Assembly (NCBI GenBank): GCA_963790775.1
Contig: CAWBPR010000002.1
Span: 62,001 to 126,000, forward strand
Direction of reading: 5' to 3'
DNA from: JASJBU01 sp963790775
Lineage (GTDB): Bacteria; Pseudomonadota; Gammaproteobacteria; Chromatiales; Chromatiaceae
DNA length: 64,000 nt
The position numbers and the translations under genes were made by a program. Below, piece after piece: positions 38,842 to 48,399 of the stretch; positions within the stretch are counted from its first letter, which is position 1; each line of letters begins with the position of its first letter. A model generated the notes under the pieces. The model was not told the DNA's origin. It saw only the letters and a list, made by a program, of their open reading frames with translations, and did not search any database.

Positions 38842-40575
38842 TCATTGAACCAGCAGCCAGATCGCCTGGAAAGGACGCATGTGTAGAATTCCCTGCTGAA
38901 TATCCGGTGGCTCCGGATGCAGGAGATCGACAAAATTCCATTCCAGGCCGCACACCTCGCTCAAAGGCAGCGTTTTCAGATCACTGGTAAGGTTGTGCAT
39001 GGCGATTACCCGCTGCGCTCCATCCACGCTGCTTCGTTCTATACCAAACATTCCATCCGGCAGCGACAGCACGCGTTGCGGCCCGTCAGGATGAAACGCC
39101 CTGACACCCTTCCTGACCTTCAAAACCCTTACATATTCAGGAAATATCTGCCCGGTTTCCGACATCGGGGAATCGATCAGCCGCTCCAGTTCGGCGGCGT
39201 CCCATTTTCTGCGGTTGATGTTCCGCGTAATGCTGGTGCGCTCCACACCCAATATATCGTTGGGGGCCGCAGAAATTGCATTGATGTAGACAGCCGGAAC
39301 ACCGCGCAACGAAAGCGGCAATACCTGAGAAAGCAAAAACCGAGAGAGATGCCAGGGATCCACCTCATCTCCGGGCGAGCGAAAGGCATCGAAATAACTG
39401 ATATTCAACTCATAGGGTCTATCGAGACCATCTGGCGTGGAGCGCATGGAGACAAAAGCACCTCGCTGACGCATCTCCTCGATCAGTGCATCGACTTCTG
39501 CATCGGGCACAATCCCTTCAAGGGGTCTGAGCCCCACTCCATCATGCGAAGCGGTAAAATTGAGATAGGTGCATCCGGCAGGGAGCACCTCACCTTCCAG
39601 ACTCTTCGCCCAATCTGTCAGATAAGCGGAAGATTCGGTGTGGATTGCATGCAGCAATAACGGTGGCAGAACAAACTGGTAGACCATGTTGGCCTCGTCA
39701 CCCGCGCCGAAGTAACTGATATTTTCCGCATGCGGCACATTCGTCTCAGTCAGCAGAATGACATCCGGCGCAGCCTTCTGCATCAGGGTGCGGAACAGCT
39801 TGACCACTTCATGGGTCTGCGGCAGGTGGATGCATGGGGTGCCTATCTCCTTCCAGAGAAAGGCCACAGCATCCAGACGAATGGCCTTCGCGCCGTATCT
39901 CACATAAGAGAACAGCAGATCGATCATCTCCAGCAACAGCTCCGGATTTGCGTAGTTGAGATCGATCTGATCGTTACTGAATGTTGCCCAAACATGTTCA
40001 ATACCACAGGGGCGGCGCACCCGGCTCAATAGCGGCGTACTACGCGGCCGCACCACCATGCTCAGGTTTTCACCGGGATCGACCTTGATGACATAGTCGT
40101 TTCCCGGCTCATCGCAATTCACAAACTGCACAAACCAGAGATGTTCCCGTGACATGTGATTCAGCACCATATCGAACATCAACGAGAAGTTTTCGGACAA
40201 TTTTTGTATATCACTCCAGCTGCCCAAGTCCGGATTCACCAAGCGAAAATCTGAAACCGAAAACCCCCCATCTGAACTGTAAGGATAAAATGGCAGCACA
40301 TGCACCCGATTGAAAACACCTTTCAGGCGCTGGTCGAGGAATCGTTTGAGTGATTCAAGAGGTTCCATTCCGGGATAGATCACGCTGTCGCCATAGGTGA
40401 TCAGGATATTGTCCTTTTCATCCCAGAGGTCTGATCTGGTCTGCACCGAGCGACTCAGTTCGACATGGTCAGAGACCAGCTTGAGCAGCCGCTCAACCAG
40501 TTCAGGCGCCTTCTCTTTCCCGTAAAGAAATTGCAGATGGTTTAACAGGCTGGTGGTAAATATTTCATCAGACAT
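38842..40575 (-). CDS. GH13_18 sugar phosphorylase, probably glucosylglycerate phosphorylase
   Basis: 577 residues of the sucrose-phosphorylase subfamily. Catalytic sites: nucleophile Asp in IRLDAVAFLW, acid/base Glu in LLTETNVPH, transition-state Asp in FTASHDGVGLRP. Barrel start includes YGDSVIYPG and VHVLPFYPYSSDGGFSV. The subfamily contains sucrose, glucosylglycerol and glucosylglycerate phosphorylases (E. coli YcjM is of the last type). Convergence with the GpgS/phosphatase pair argues for glucosylglycerate: phosphorolysis would give glucose 1-phosphate and glycerate. Substrate assignment is inferred from context. Confidence 0.83.
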   Translation of the reverse strand: MSDEIFTTSLLNHLQFLYGKEKAPELVERLLKLVSDHVELSRSVQTRSDLWDEKDNILITYGDSVIYPGMEPLESLKRFLDQRLKGVFNRVHVLPFYPYSSDGGFSVSDFRLVNPDLGSWSDIQKLSENFSLMFDMVLNHMSREHLWFVQFVNCDEPGNDYVIKVDPGENLSMVVRPRSTPLLSRVRRPCGIEHVWATFSNDQIDLNYANPELLLEMIDLLFSYVRYGAKAIRLDAVAFLWKEIGTPCIHLPQTHEVVKLFRTLMQKAAPDVILLTETNVPHAENISYFGAGDEANMVYQFVLPPLLLHAIHTESSAYLTDWAKSLEGEVLPAGCTYLNFTASHDGVGLRPLEGIVPDAEVDALIEEMRQRGAFVSMRSTPDGLDRPYELNISYFDAFRSPGDEVDPWHLSRFLLSQVLPLSLRGVPAVYINAISAAPNDILGVERTSITRNINRRKWDAAELERLIDSPMSETGQIFPEYVRVLKVRKGVRAFHPDGPQRVLSLPDGMFGIERSSVDGAQRVIAMHNLTSDLKTLPLSEVCGLEWNFVDLLHPEPPDIQQGILHMRPFQAIWLLVQ

Positions 40576-40787
40576 GCCTCAGTTTGACCTGAAGGACTGG
40601 GGATGTCCATAAGCCGCAAAAACATTAAACCTTTTCCGCTTTGTGGAAGAATGATCAGGGTTTGATGTGGTCCTCACGCGTCTACCCGGGAACATGTACA
40701 ATAGCGCGATTCGACTGCAGCACCGGCAATGGTTGGCGCCCGCCAGTGACTGGCTTGTTTATTTTGACGATTCAGAAAGGAAAAATC

Positions 40788-41168
40788 ATGTCTGAAATAC
40801 TCTATGAAGAACACCCCTCCCTGATCCGGACCCATCCATTGGGGACGGTGATCGCCATCATTCTCATTCCTGTCGGTATCGGCATCCTGATCCTGCTCTA
40901 TTGGTACCTGACCATGAAGGCGGACAAGCTGACCATCAAGGAAGATGAAGTCATCTGGACTCACGGCCTGCTGAGCAAGCAGTATGTGGAGATCAACATG
41001 AGTTCGATCCGCACTACCAGGGTTGAGCAATCGTTGCTGCAGCGGATGTTGAATGCCGGCAAGCTGGAGATCTATACAGCAGGCGACAACCCTGAATTGA
41101 CCGTCAACGGCATGCCCAATCCCCATAAGATTCGCGAGCTCATCAAAGGCGTCGCGTTGAAGGACTGA
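40788..41168 (+). CDS. Bacterial PH-domain membrane protein
   Basis: 126 residues: a membrane segment (LGTVIAIILIPVGIGILILLYWYLT) followed by a bacterial pleckstrin-like (YdbS/bPH2-type) domain (KLTIKEDEVIWTHGLLSKQ, INMSSIRTTRVEQSLLQRML). AAAGGA precedes the ATG at 40788; the frame is open from 40641 but the added part is not protein-like. It is 2 bases from the next gene, with which it forms an operon. Role unknown. Confidence 0.8.
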   Translation: MSEILYEEHPSLIRTHPLGTVIAIILIPVGIGILILLYWYLTMKADKLTIKEDEVIWTHGLLSKQYVEINMSSIRTTRVEQSLLQRMLNAGKLEIYTAGDNPELTVNGMPNPHKIRELIKGVALKD

Positions 41169-41170
41169 TC

Positions 41171-41470
41171 ATGGCTAGCGAGCAGCGCAGTGAAATGAAG
41201 ATGTGGGGAGTCATCCTCGGCATCGGCCTGCTGCTGGTGGCCCTGGGATTGGTTTTCGGCGTTCCGCTCCTCAAAGAGTTCATCGTCCTGCTTGAGCCTG
41301 GCGTTGACCTGAAAACCGCCGCCACCTGGTCCTTCGGCGTGACCTTCGTGATGTTTCTGCTCTTCGCCCTCGTTGCCGGCGACGGCCTGCTGGGTGAAAT
41401 TCAGTTCATGCTGGGAGGATTCTTTCTGTTTTTCGTCATCATCACCCTGCTGATCGCCTGGGTCTTTTGA
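41171..41470 (+). CDS. Small membrane protein, hypothetical
   Basis: 99 residues with three hydrophobic segments (VILGIGLLLVALGLVFGVPL, FGVTFVMFLLFALVAG, GFFLFFVIITLLIAWVF). No family recognised. Coupled to the PH-domain gene by a 2-base gap, suggesting a shared membrane function. Confidence 0.7.
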   Translation: MASEQRSEMKMWGVILGIGLLLVALGLVFGVPLLKEFIVLLEPGVDLKTAATWSFGVTFVMFLLFALVAGDGLLGEIQFMLGGFFLFFVIITLLIAWVF

Positions 41471-41497
41471 GCACTGAATTTCAGATACCCATCCTTT

Positions 41498-42580
41498 CTA
41501 CTCGAACGAAATAAAGATATTCGGGACCCAGAGCAGTTGCCCCCTCAGGGGGCCCTCCATGATCTTGACCAGCGACTTTTCGCGCATCTGGCGCTGTACA
41601 TCCAGTTCCCCCGGCTCCCGAAATGACGCATGCCAGCTCACCACCACCGCACGGGTTCCCCGGGGAATCAATAGGCCCTCTGGAGAATTCTTCTCATTGT
41701 CCGGGGTGCCGAAGATCAGTGGATAGGAACTGGTGGTAGTCAGCCTCACCTCATACACCAGTTGCCCTTCCCGGCGATGCCGTTCGATGATCCGGTCTAT
41801 CTCGCCCGCATCCCGAAGCTTGGCCAGTTCAGTATTGAAACGTTTGATGAATGCCTCGTTTTCGGAGTTTTTACGACTGGCGATCAGATAGACATCCCGC
41901 TCGATGCCCTGCAATGCGGGCAGGACGGCAATCTGATGCTGGGCAGTCGGATAATATTTATCCAGCAACACTTGAGCCACCCGGCGGTCGGACGGCAGCA
42001 TATCGATCTCACCGCTGATCAGTTTTCTGAACGCCAGCCGTTCGTCATCAATGATCGTCGGGTTGACCACGTTGTCTTGAATATCCTCCGGATAGGCATA
42101 GGAGCGAACAAAACCGATGCGACACTCACCGGTGCAACTGGCCAGATCCGAGTAGTCCTTGTAGGTTGCCGGTTGTTTCAGCTTATCGATGTTGTAAAAG
42201 ATCACGCTGGTGGTTTTCATCAGAGCATCGGAATAGTAGGCAAACCGCTCACGCTCCGCCGACCTGGCGTAGGGAAAAGCCGCCCGCACCGCCCCCTGCT
42301 CCACCACCTTGAGCGTCTCTGGCCAGCTCATGAACTCGAAATGGGGTATGTAACTCATCCCCTTCAATACTTCACCGATGATTTCAACCGCAATACCATA
42401 AGCGGTGGCTTTTCCTGAATCAGGGGTGTCAGACAGCGGCACCGAGGTGGTGTAGGGAGGCCACTCGCCGGTCGCCAGGGTGATGAAATTTCTGGGCGTT
42501 GCAAGTGTTGCGGTGTTGACGCCAAGGAGGAGCAACAGCAGGAAAGACCCGCCCCATTGCCTGGTAATGGAAGTCTGCAT
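41498..42580 (-). CDS. Periplasmic substrate-binding protein (SBP_bac_3-like)
   Basis: 360 residues. Signal peptide (FLLLLLLGVNTATLA), then the family opening ITLATGEWPPYTT, and a two-lobe binding domain (GKATAYGIAVEIIGEVLKGM, AAFPYARSAERERFAYYSD, KLISGEIDMLPSDRRVAQ). About 70 C-terminal residues extend past the domain. AGGAGGG lies before the ATG at 42580, so the longer start at 42670 is rejected. No ABC permease is adjacent; such orphan proteins may be sensors or amino-acid-binding proteins. Confidence 0.82.
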   Translation of the reverse strand: MQTSITRQWGGSFLLLLLLGVNTATLATPRNFITLATGEWPPYTTSVPLSDTPDSGKATAYGIAVEIIGEVLKGMSYIPHFEFMSWPETLKVVEQGAVRAAFPYARSAERERFAYYSDALMKTTSVIFYNIDKLKQPATYKDYSDLASCTGECRIGFVRSYAYPEDIQDNVVNPTIIDDERLAFRKLISGEIDMLPSDRRVAQVLLDKYYPTAQHQIAVLPALQGIERDVYLIASRKNSENEAFIKRFNTELAKLRDAGEIDRIIERHRREGQLVYEVRLTTTSSYPLIFGTPDNEKNSPEGLLIPRGTRAVVVSWHASFREPGELDVQRQMREKSLVKIMEGPLRGQLLWVPNIFISFE

Positions 42581-42759
42581 CTTGACCCTCCTGTGTTGCT
42601 TATTGTTGCCTGTGAGTATCGTAGCTGTTGCCGGATACGGCAAGCCGGCGCTACTTTCCATGTATCTCAAGGGACATAATTTCAGACATGGCGCACTAGG
42701 CCAAGCCGCCGAAAATGCGCTATAAAGCCTGAAACCACTAATGAATCAAGGCAAGCCTC

Positions 42760-44223
42760 ATGCGATGTGACCTGATCACACCTTTTCGGGTGGCGTTGAA
42801 CATGCCCAAGCACTATATCCGCGCCTATCCCAATGAGTGGAAAACGGTGTTTGCCGCAGCAGATCAGGCGCTGCATCTGGAGCCATCACTCACATCGGCA
42901 TCACTGGGTAACTACGGCTGGGCCAGGCTGGATGAATTGAAGGCCCATTCCCGGGCGCTGTATGGAGAAAAAGGATATTCAGACCCTGGCTATTTCTTCA
43001 AGGAGCATCACCTGCTGCTGCTTTCCGGTTCCCTTCCCACACCCGACGCCAAGCTGCCGGAGCTGGCCCCAGGTCAGGCCCTGAAACCCAGCGACAGCTT
43101 TTGGGAATGCCGCATTTATGACAGTAACCTTGCGGTGCTGATACTCAGCTTCAAGACAGAGTCCCTCGAGCCTGTGATGGCCTGTACCGAAGCCGGCAGG
43201 GAGGCCTATGCACGCTGGACGGATCAATGGGTGGACGGAGTGCTGGCAGACCTGTGCCGCCCCAACAGCGGTCAGATCGATCTGGCGCTGCACTGGCTGA
43301 AACAGAACCTGCTCAATCCTTTCCTGCAGATGTTGCCAGGGCGCTCCCGTCGCCGCTGGTTGAAAGCCTGTCTGCCATTCAACAAAGCTGAGGAGGACAG
43401 CGAACGACGGAGCGGCGTCGACATCCTAGACTTGAGCGCGAATCCCATCTATGACCGGGTCTATCAGCGATTATGGACCCATAACGCCTACAGTTTCGAT
43501 GCGGGCGAGCTGCCATCCTATCCGCAAAAGGTCACCCGGGAGGTGGCGGATTCCCTGGCAGGGTTTCTCTCCGATGAGGTCATCGAGCCATGGCTGAAAT
43601 CTAACGGCTGCTGCTACGGCTGGGGAGGCAGTCTGCGCCCGGCCCGGGAGGCGCTGGATCTGCAGTGGCGGGAGGCTGCCAGCGTCAGTCAATACTACTA
43701 CGCCTGTCTCGACATCGCCGATACCGGCCTGCCCATGGAGATCGCCCGCCAGCGCGCCGCAACCCTGGATGGCCATTCACGCCGCGTACTGGCGGATACC
43801 GAACAGATCAGCAACCGTCTGCAGGTGCTGCAAAACGATTATGCCGATCTGCGCTCCCGTGCGGCCAGCGAGGCCGGCCAGGTGCTCAACGCCTATTATG
43901 CCAATTGGCGCATGGCTGAGCTGATCGACGGGATCGACAAGAAACTCGGACTCCTGCGGCAGTTGACCCGCACCGCCAGTGACAACCTGCAAAAGAAGAA
44001 TGATGACATGATGAACATCATCCTCTTCATCATCGGTGTGCTGGGCCTGGTCAGCCTGTTTACCGGACTGCACGACTACCTCTCCGGCGGGATGAGCACC
44101 CGCTTCTATGATGAGCTGCCGGAAATTGCCATGACGCTGGGCAAGAGCGATGTCATGATGGGGGCCCTGCTGGTGATCCTGGCCGCCCTGGCCGCTTTCT
44201 TTCTCTATCGCAGATCCCGCTGA
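42760..44223 (+). CDS. Unknown protein with C-terminal coiled coil and two membrane helices
   Basis: 487 residues, no family recognised. The first 330 residues are soluble and include an SNGCCYGWGGS segment. Residues about 345-430 look like a long helix or coiled coil (RVLADTEQISNRLQVLQNDY onwards), leading directly into two closely spaced membrane helices (NIILFIIGVLGLVSLFTGL and VMMGALLVILAALAAFFLY) and a basic end. The topology resembles CorA-type proteins, but no GMN motif is present, so this is only an analogy. An alternative start is the ATG at 42802. Confidence 0.7.
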   Translation: MRCDLITPFRVALNMPKHYIRAYPNEWKTVFAAADQALHLEPSLTSASLGNYGWARLDELKAHSRALYGEKGYSDPGYFFKEHHLLLLSGSLPTPDAKLPELAPGQALKPSDSFWECRIYDSNLAVLILSFKTESLEPVMACTEAGREAYARWTDQWVDGVLADLCRPNSGQIDLALHWLKQNLLNPFLQMLPGRSRRRWLKACLPFNKAEEDSERRSGVDILDLSANPIYDRVYQRLWTHNAYSFDAGELPSYPQKVTREVADSLAGFLSDEVIEPWLKSNGCCYGWGGSLRPAREALDLQWREAASVSQYYYACLDIADTGLPMEIARQRAATLDGHSRRVLADTEQISNRLQVLQNDYADLRSRAASEAGQVLNAYYANWRMAELIDGIDKKLGLLRQLTRTASDNLQKKNDDMMNIILFIIGVLGLVSLFTGLHDYLSGGMSTRFYDELPEIAMTLGKSDVMMGALLVILAALAAFFLYRRSR

Positions 44224-44255
44224 TCCGGTCAGTTGGCCGTGGGATCGATGCGCAG

Positions 44256-44690
44256 CTACTTTTGCGGGCCGGGGAAGATTTTCAAGCCGGCCTCTGCTTC
44301 ATGCTCAGCACGATTGCGCATGAAATCGGCGGTCTTCCAGAAAGACTGTTCAAGCTGTGATTTCAGCTCATCCGGGATGTCCATCTCCTGCAGCGCCTTG
44401 CGCATACAGAGCATCCACTGATCGCGCTCAGTCTGGCCGATACTGAACGGCAGGTGGCGCGCCCGCAGTTTTGGATGACCGTACTGCTGCACATACAGGT
44501 CCGGTCCTCCCAGCCAGCCTGAGAGAAACATGAAGAGTTTCTCCCGGGATGCCCGCAGACTTTTCGCATGCAGGGCGCGAACCCCTGCGGCCTCCTGCAG
44601 CTCATCCATGAAATCATAGAAATAGTCGACCAGTTTCCGCACACCGGCTTCGCCGCCCAACTGTTCATAAGGTGTCTGTTGCTGCATCAT
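44256..44690 (-). CDS. Truncated hemoglobin, group II
   Basis: About 144 residues. TPYEQLGGEAGVRKLVDYFYD is the typical opening. LFMFLSGWLGGPDLYVQQYG followed by HPKLRARHLPFSIG carries the conserved group II segment with the proximal heme-ligand histidine, and RDQWMLCMRKAL follows. These globins bind O2 or NO. Start ATG 44690 follows an AAGG; an upstream in-frame extension to 44744 overlaps the pcm gene and is not used. Downstream of pcm in the same direction and probably co-transcribed. Confidence 0.9.
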   Translation of the reverse strand: MMQQQTPYEQLGGEAGVRKLVDYFYDFMDELQEAAGVRALHAKSLRASREKLFMFLSGWLGGPDLYVQQYGHPKLRARHLPFSIGQTERDQWMLCMRKALQEMDIPDELKSQLEQSFWKTADFMRNRAEHEAEAGLKIFPGPQK

Positions 44691-44694
44691 CGCC

Positions 44695-45354
44695 TTAAAA
44701 TCCTGCTTTTCTGACCAGTGGAACAAAGGCGACACCGAGCACATCTGTCACTGATATCTCACCCTGCATATCTTTCTCCACCAGCATCAGGTCCTGATGA
44801 AAGTAAGGCTGGCCCACCGGGATTACCAGACGCGAACCGGGTTTGAGCTGTTCCACCAGGGGCGGCGGAATCATCGGCGCGGCAGCCGTAACGATAATAC
44901 CGTCAAACGGAGACTTTTCCGGCCAGCCATCGTATCCGTCACTCACCCGGCACTCAATATTCGTGTAGTTGAGCTGTTTGAATCTCTCCGCTGCCTGTTG
45001 TGACAGTGGTGCTATCACCTCGAGGGTATAGACCTGTTCCACCAGCTGCGAGAGTACGGCGGCCTGATACCCCGAACCCGTCCCCACCTCCAGCACCCGA
45101 TCCCCTGCTTCCAGCTCCAGCAGATCAGTCATCAGCGCGACGATATAAGGCTGGGAGATAGTCTGGCCATGACCGATGGGCAGGGGGCCATTGTAATAAG
45201 CCTGATGCTGCGCCTCTGTTGGAACGAACAGGTGCCGCGGCACCGTTTTCATCGCCTGCATGACACGCTTGTCGAGCGCCGCCTTGCCGATCATACTGCG
45301 GGTGTATTCCACCTCGCGCTCGATCTCACTCAGCATCTGATCTCTGTCCGACAC
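44695..45354 (-). CDS. pcm: Protein-L-isoaspartate O-methyltransferase
   Basis: 219 residues. Pcm motifs: VPRHLFVPTEAQHQAYYNGP, PIGHGQTISQPYIVALM, the SAM-binding VLEVGTGSGYQAAVLSQL and FDGIIVTAAAPMIPPPL. It methylates isoaspartyl residues to repair aged proteins. The GTG at 45354 has AGGAG five bases upstream; ATG 45336 is an alternative and the longer frame to 45462 lacks support. The stop lies 4 bases from the globin start. Confidence 0.93.
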   Translation of the reverse strand: MSDRDQMLSEIEREVEYTRSMIGKAALDKRVMQAMKTVPRHLFVPTEAQHQAYYNGPLPIGHGQTISQPYIVALMTDLLELEAGDRVLEVGTGSGYQAAVLSQLVEQVYTLEVIAPLSQQAAERFKQLNYTNIECRVSDGYDGWPEKSPFDGIIVTAAAPMIPPPLVEQLKPGSRLVIPVGQPYFHQDLMLVEKDMQGEISVTDVLGVAFVPLVRKAGF

Positions 45355-45575
45355 GTCTGCTCCTGACACGTTCAAGATCCCCCCGCTCAAAGTTAATCCG
45401 CTCGGCCACCCCCGGTTAGTATGCAATGAATCTGAAAAAGCTGGAATGCGATGAGTTAACAAAACCTGTTTTATCCCTCATACGCTAATTCCATACTGTC
45501 TGAGATTACTCATTCACCTGTGGAGCATGTTAAATTCCCCACTACAAGCTACCAGCCGATAAATTATGACGCGCT

Positions 45576-46895
45576 ATGCCGGAACCAATTGACAGTCTGA
45601 TCCATGCTGAATGGATAGTCCCAGTGGTGCCTGAAAACCTGATTCTTGAGCAGCACTGCCTGGCCATCCAGGGAAGCCGCATTCACGATATTCTGCCTTC
45701 GGCATCCGCCCATCAGAAGTACCGGACGAGCAATGAGATCAAGTTACCGGGACAGGTGCTGATACCGGGTCTGATCAACGCCCATACCCACACTGCGATG
45801 TCTCTGTTGCGCGGTCTGGCGGATGACCTGCCCCTCATGACCTGGCTGAATCAACATATCTGGCCGGCGGAAGCCAAATGGGTCAGCGAAGAATTCGTGC
45901 ATGACGGCAGTCAACTGGCGATTGCTGAGATGCTGCTGGGCGGTACAACCTGCTTCAATGACATGTACTTCTTCCCCGATGTGACCGGACGCGCTGCGGA
46001 TGCTGCAGGAATCCGCGCCGTAGTGGGCCTGATCGCCATCGACTTCCCTACTGTCTGGGCTGCGGATGCCGATGCCTATCTGCGCAAGGGGCTTGAAGTG
46101 CATGACCAGTTTCGCGGCAACAGCTTGGTTCATACGGCATTTGCACCCCATGCCCCCTATTCGGTAGCCGATGGACTGCTGGAACGCATTCAGGTGTTTG
46201 CGGATGAGCTGGAGATTCCCATCCATATCCACTTGCATGAAACCCATGACGAGATCCTTCAGGGGCTGCAGCATCACGGCAACCGCCCGCTGCAGCGCAT
46301 GCAGAATCTGGGACTGCTCTCCCCCTCCCTGACTGCGGTGCATATGACCCACCTGGAGGAGCAGGAGATCGAACAGTTCGCCATGGGTGGCGGTCATGTG
46401 GTGCATTGTCCGGAATCCAATCTGAAACTGGCCAGTGGTTTCTGTCCAGTCGCCCGCTTGATGAAAGCGGGCGTCAATGTCGCCCTGGGTACAGACGGCG
46501 CCGCAAGCAACAACGACCTGGATATGTTCAGCGAGATGCATACCGCTGCACTGCTGGCCAAAGGCGTGACTGCTGACGCCAGTGCGGTGCCCGCGGCCCG
46601 CGCCCTCTCCATGGCGACGATCAATGGCGCCAGGGCCCTGGGGCTGGCCGACGAGACAGGTTCACTGGAGATCGGCAAATCCGCCGACCTGGTGGCCGTT
46701 GACCTGCACCGCCTGCAAACCCAGCCTGTCTATCACCCCATCTCGCAACTGGTCTATGCGACCGGTCGCGAACAGGTTCAACATGTCTGGGTCGGCGGCC
46801 GCCAGCTGGTCAGAAATGCTGAACTCACCACCCTCGACCAAGCCAAACTGTTATCCAGGGCCGCTCACTGGCGCAGCAGAATCACTGCTGACTAG
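45576..46895 (+). CDS. mtaD: 5-methylthioadenosine/S-adenosylhomocysteine deaminase (TRZ/ATZ family)
   Basis: 439 residues of the amidohydrolase family. Metal site HTHTAMSLLRG, later HIHLHETHDE, VHMTHLEE, VVHCPESNLKLASG and the metal/catalytic Asp in LGTDGAASNNDLDMF. It deaminates MTA, SAH or related adenosines. The order mtaD-ubiG-phosphatase-yciK is conserved in Pseudomonas and relatives, which supports the assignment and suggests one transcript (40 bases separate it from ubiG). Confidence 0.92.
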   Translation: MPEPIDSLIHAEWIVPVVPENLILEQHCLAIQGSRIHDILPSASAHQKYRTSNEIKLPGQVLIPGLINAHTHTAMSLLRGLADDLPLMTWLNQHIWPAEAKWVSEEFVHDGSQLAIAEMLLGGTTCFNDMYFFPDVTGRAADAAGIRAVVGLIAIDFPTVWAADADAYLRKGLEVHDQFRGNSLVHTAFAPHAPYSVADGLLERIQVFADELEIPIHIHLHETHDEILQGLQHHGNRPLQRMQNLGLLSPSLTAVHMTHLEEQEIEQFAMGGGHVVHCPESNLKLASGFCPVARLMKAGVNVALGTDGAASNNDLDMFSEMHTAALLAKGVTADASAVPAARALSMATINGARALGLADETGSLEIGKSADLVAVDLHRLQTQPVYHPISQLVYATGREQVQHVWVGGRQLVRNAELTTLDQAKLLSRAAHWRSRITAD

Positions 46896-46935
46896 TGCTA
46901 TAATCCTGCCTCGCAGTCACCTGACAGACCATGCC

Positions 46936-47649
46936 ATGACCCACGAAACACTCAACGTTGACCACGCCGAAGTCAGTAAATTCGAAGAACTCGCATCCCG
47001 CTGGTGGGACCCCCACAGCGAGTTCAAGCCGCTGCACGAGATCAATCCGTTGCGCCTCGGCTATATCGAAAAGATCGCCCCCCTCGCCGGCAAGCGGGTG
47101 CTCGACGTAGGCTGTGGCGGCGGCATCCTGTCGGAAAGCATGGCGGCCAAGGGCGCCGATGTCACCGGCATCGACATGGGCGAAGCGCCGCTGCAGGTGG
47201 CCCGTCTGCATCTGCTGGAGAGCGGCCTGCATGTCAACTACGAGCGCATCCCGGTGGAACGACTGGCAGAAGAACGCCCCGCCGCATTCGACGTGGTGAC
47301 CTGCATGGAAATGCTGGAGCATGTGCCCGATCCATCCTCGGTGGTGAATGCCTGCGCGCAACTGGTAAAGCCTGGGGGTCAGGTATTCTTCTCGACCCTC
47401 AACAGAAATCCAAAATCGTTTCTGTTCGCCATCATCGGCGCCGAATACCTGCTGCAGTTACTGCCGAAAGGCACCCATGACTTCGCTAAATTCATCCGTC
47501 CATCGGAACTCGACAGCTGGATCAGGGCGTCCGGACTTGCTACCCGGGACATCACCGGACTGCTGTACAATCCGCTGACCCGCAGCTACAAACTGGGGCC
47601 GGACGTGGATGTCAATTACATGGTCTACACGCAAAAATCTGACGGGTGA
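46936..47649 (+). CDS. ubiG: Ubiquinone biosynthesis O-methyltransferase UbiG
   Basis: 237 residues. Opening HAEVSKFEELASRWWDPHSE, SAM motif VLDVGCGGGILSESMA, then MLEHVPDP and LKGTHD-type region LLPKGTHDFAKFIRP, all typical for UbiG, which carries out both O-methylations of ubiquinone synthesis. ATG 46936 is chosen from homology; the frame is open upstream into mtaD. Its TGA overlaps the GTG start of the next gene by 4 bases. Confidence 0.95.
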   Translation: MTHETLNVDHAEVSKFEELASRWWDPHSEFKPLHEINPLRLGYIEKIAPLAGKRVLDVGCGGGILSESMAAKGADVTGIDMGEAPLQVARLHLLESGLHVNYERIPVERLAEERPAAFDVVTCMEMLEHVPDPSSVVNACAQLVKPGGQVFFSTLNRNPKSFLFAIIGAEYLLQLLPKGTHDFAKFIRPSELDSWIRASGLATRDITGLLYNPLTRSYKLGPDVDVNYMVYTQKSDG

Positions 47650-48299
47650 ACGTGCAAAGCGTCCTGTTTGACCTGGATGGTACCTTTGCCGATACCGCTC
47701 CGGATCTCCACTATGCCCTCGATCAGGTGATGCTGCGGCGAGGACTTGCACCCCTGACGCTTGAGCAGATCCGTCCCGCAGTCTCCCACGGCAGCCAGGC
47801 GATGCTGAAGGTGGCGTTTGGCCTGGCTCCGGGTGACCCGGATTATGACTCACTGCGGGAAGACTTCCTCAACACCTATCTTGCCAATATCGCCAAGCTG
47901 ACCCGGCTTTTCGACGGCATGGAGGGCCTGCTGGACATATTCGATGAGCGCGGCATCGCATGGGGCATAGTCACCAACAAGCCAGCCTGGCTGACGGATC
48001 CATTAATCAATGAACTTGGACTGAGCAAGCGCGCGGGCTGCGTCATCAGCGGTGACACCACCGCCCATGCAAAACCTCACCCTGAACCTATTCTGCATGC
48101 CTGTCGCCTGGTTGGGGCGGATCCTCGAAGATCGATCTATGTGGGTGATGCAAAACGGGATATTGAGGCCGGAAACCGGGCTGGCGCCACCACGCTGGTG
48201 GCGCTTTTCGGCTATCTCGCCGAGGATGACGCCCCGGACACCTGGCAGGCCGATGGCGCGGTGGATCACCCACTGGATATCATCAACTGGCTGGGGTGA
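47646..48299 (+). CDS. HAD phosphatase (Gph/MupP type)
   Basis: 217 residues. HAD motif I VLFDLDGTFADTAPDL, motif II in GIVTNKP, Lys and motif IV in HPEPILHACR and YVGDAKRDIEAGNRAGA. It would be annotated phosphoglycolate phosphatase, but in Pseudomonas the gene at this place between ubiG and yciK is MupP, the N-acetylmuramic acid 6-phosphate phosphatase of cell-wall recycling; context favours that. Start is GTG 47646 in the ubiG stop. Confidence 0.88.
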   Translation: MNVQSVLFDLDGTFADTAPDLHYALDQVMLRRGLAPLTLEQIRPAVSHGSQAMLKVAFGLAPGDPDYDSLREDFLNTYLANIAKLTRLFDGMEGLLDIFDERGIAWGIVTNKPAWLTDPLINELGLSKRAGCVISGDTTAHAKPHPEPILHACRLVGADPRRSIYVGDAKRDIEAGNRAGATTLVALFGYLAEDDAPDTWQADGAVDHPLDIINWLG

Positions 48300-48399
48300 C
48301 CCGGACTTCATGTTTACCCATATTAAGTCCACTTGGCATTCATCACTGCCACGCCAGCAACTATAATAAAGATCAATAAAACTCAAGGCAGAAATACAG

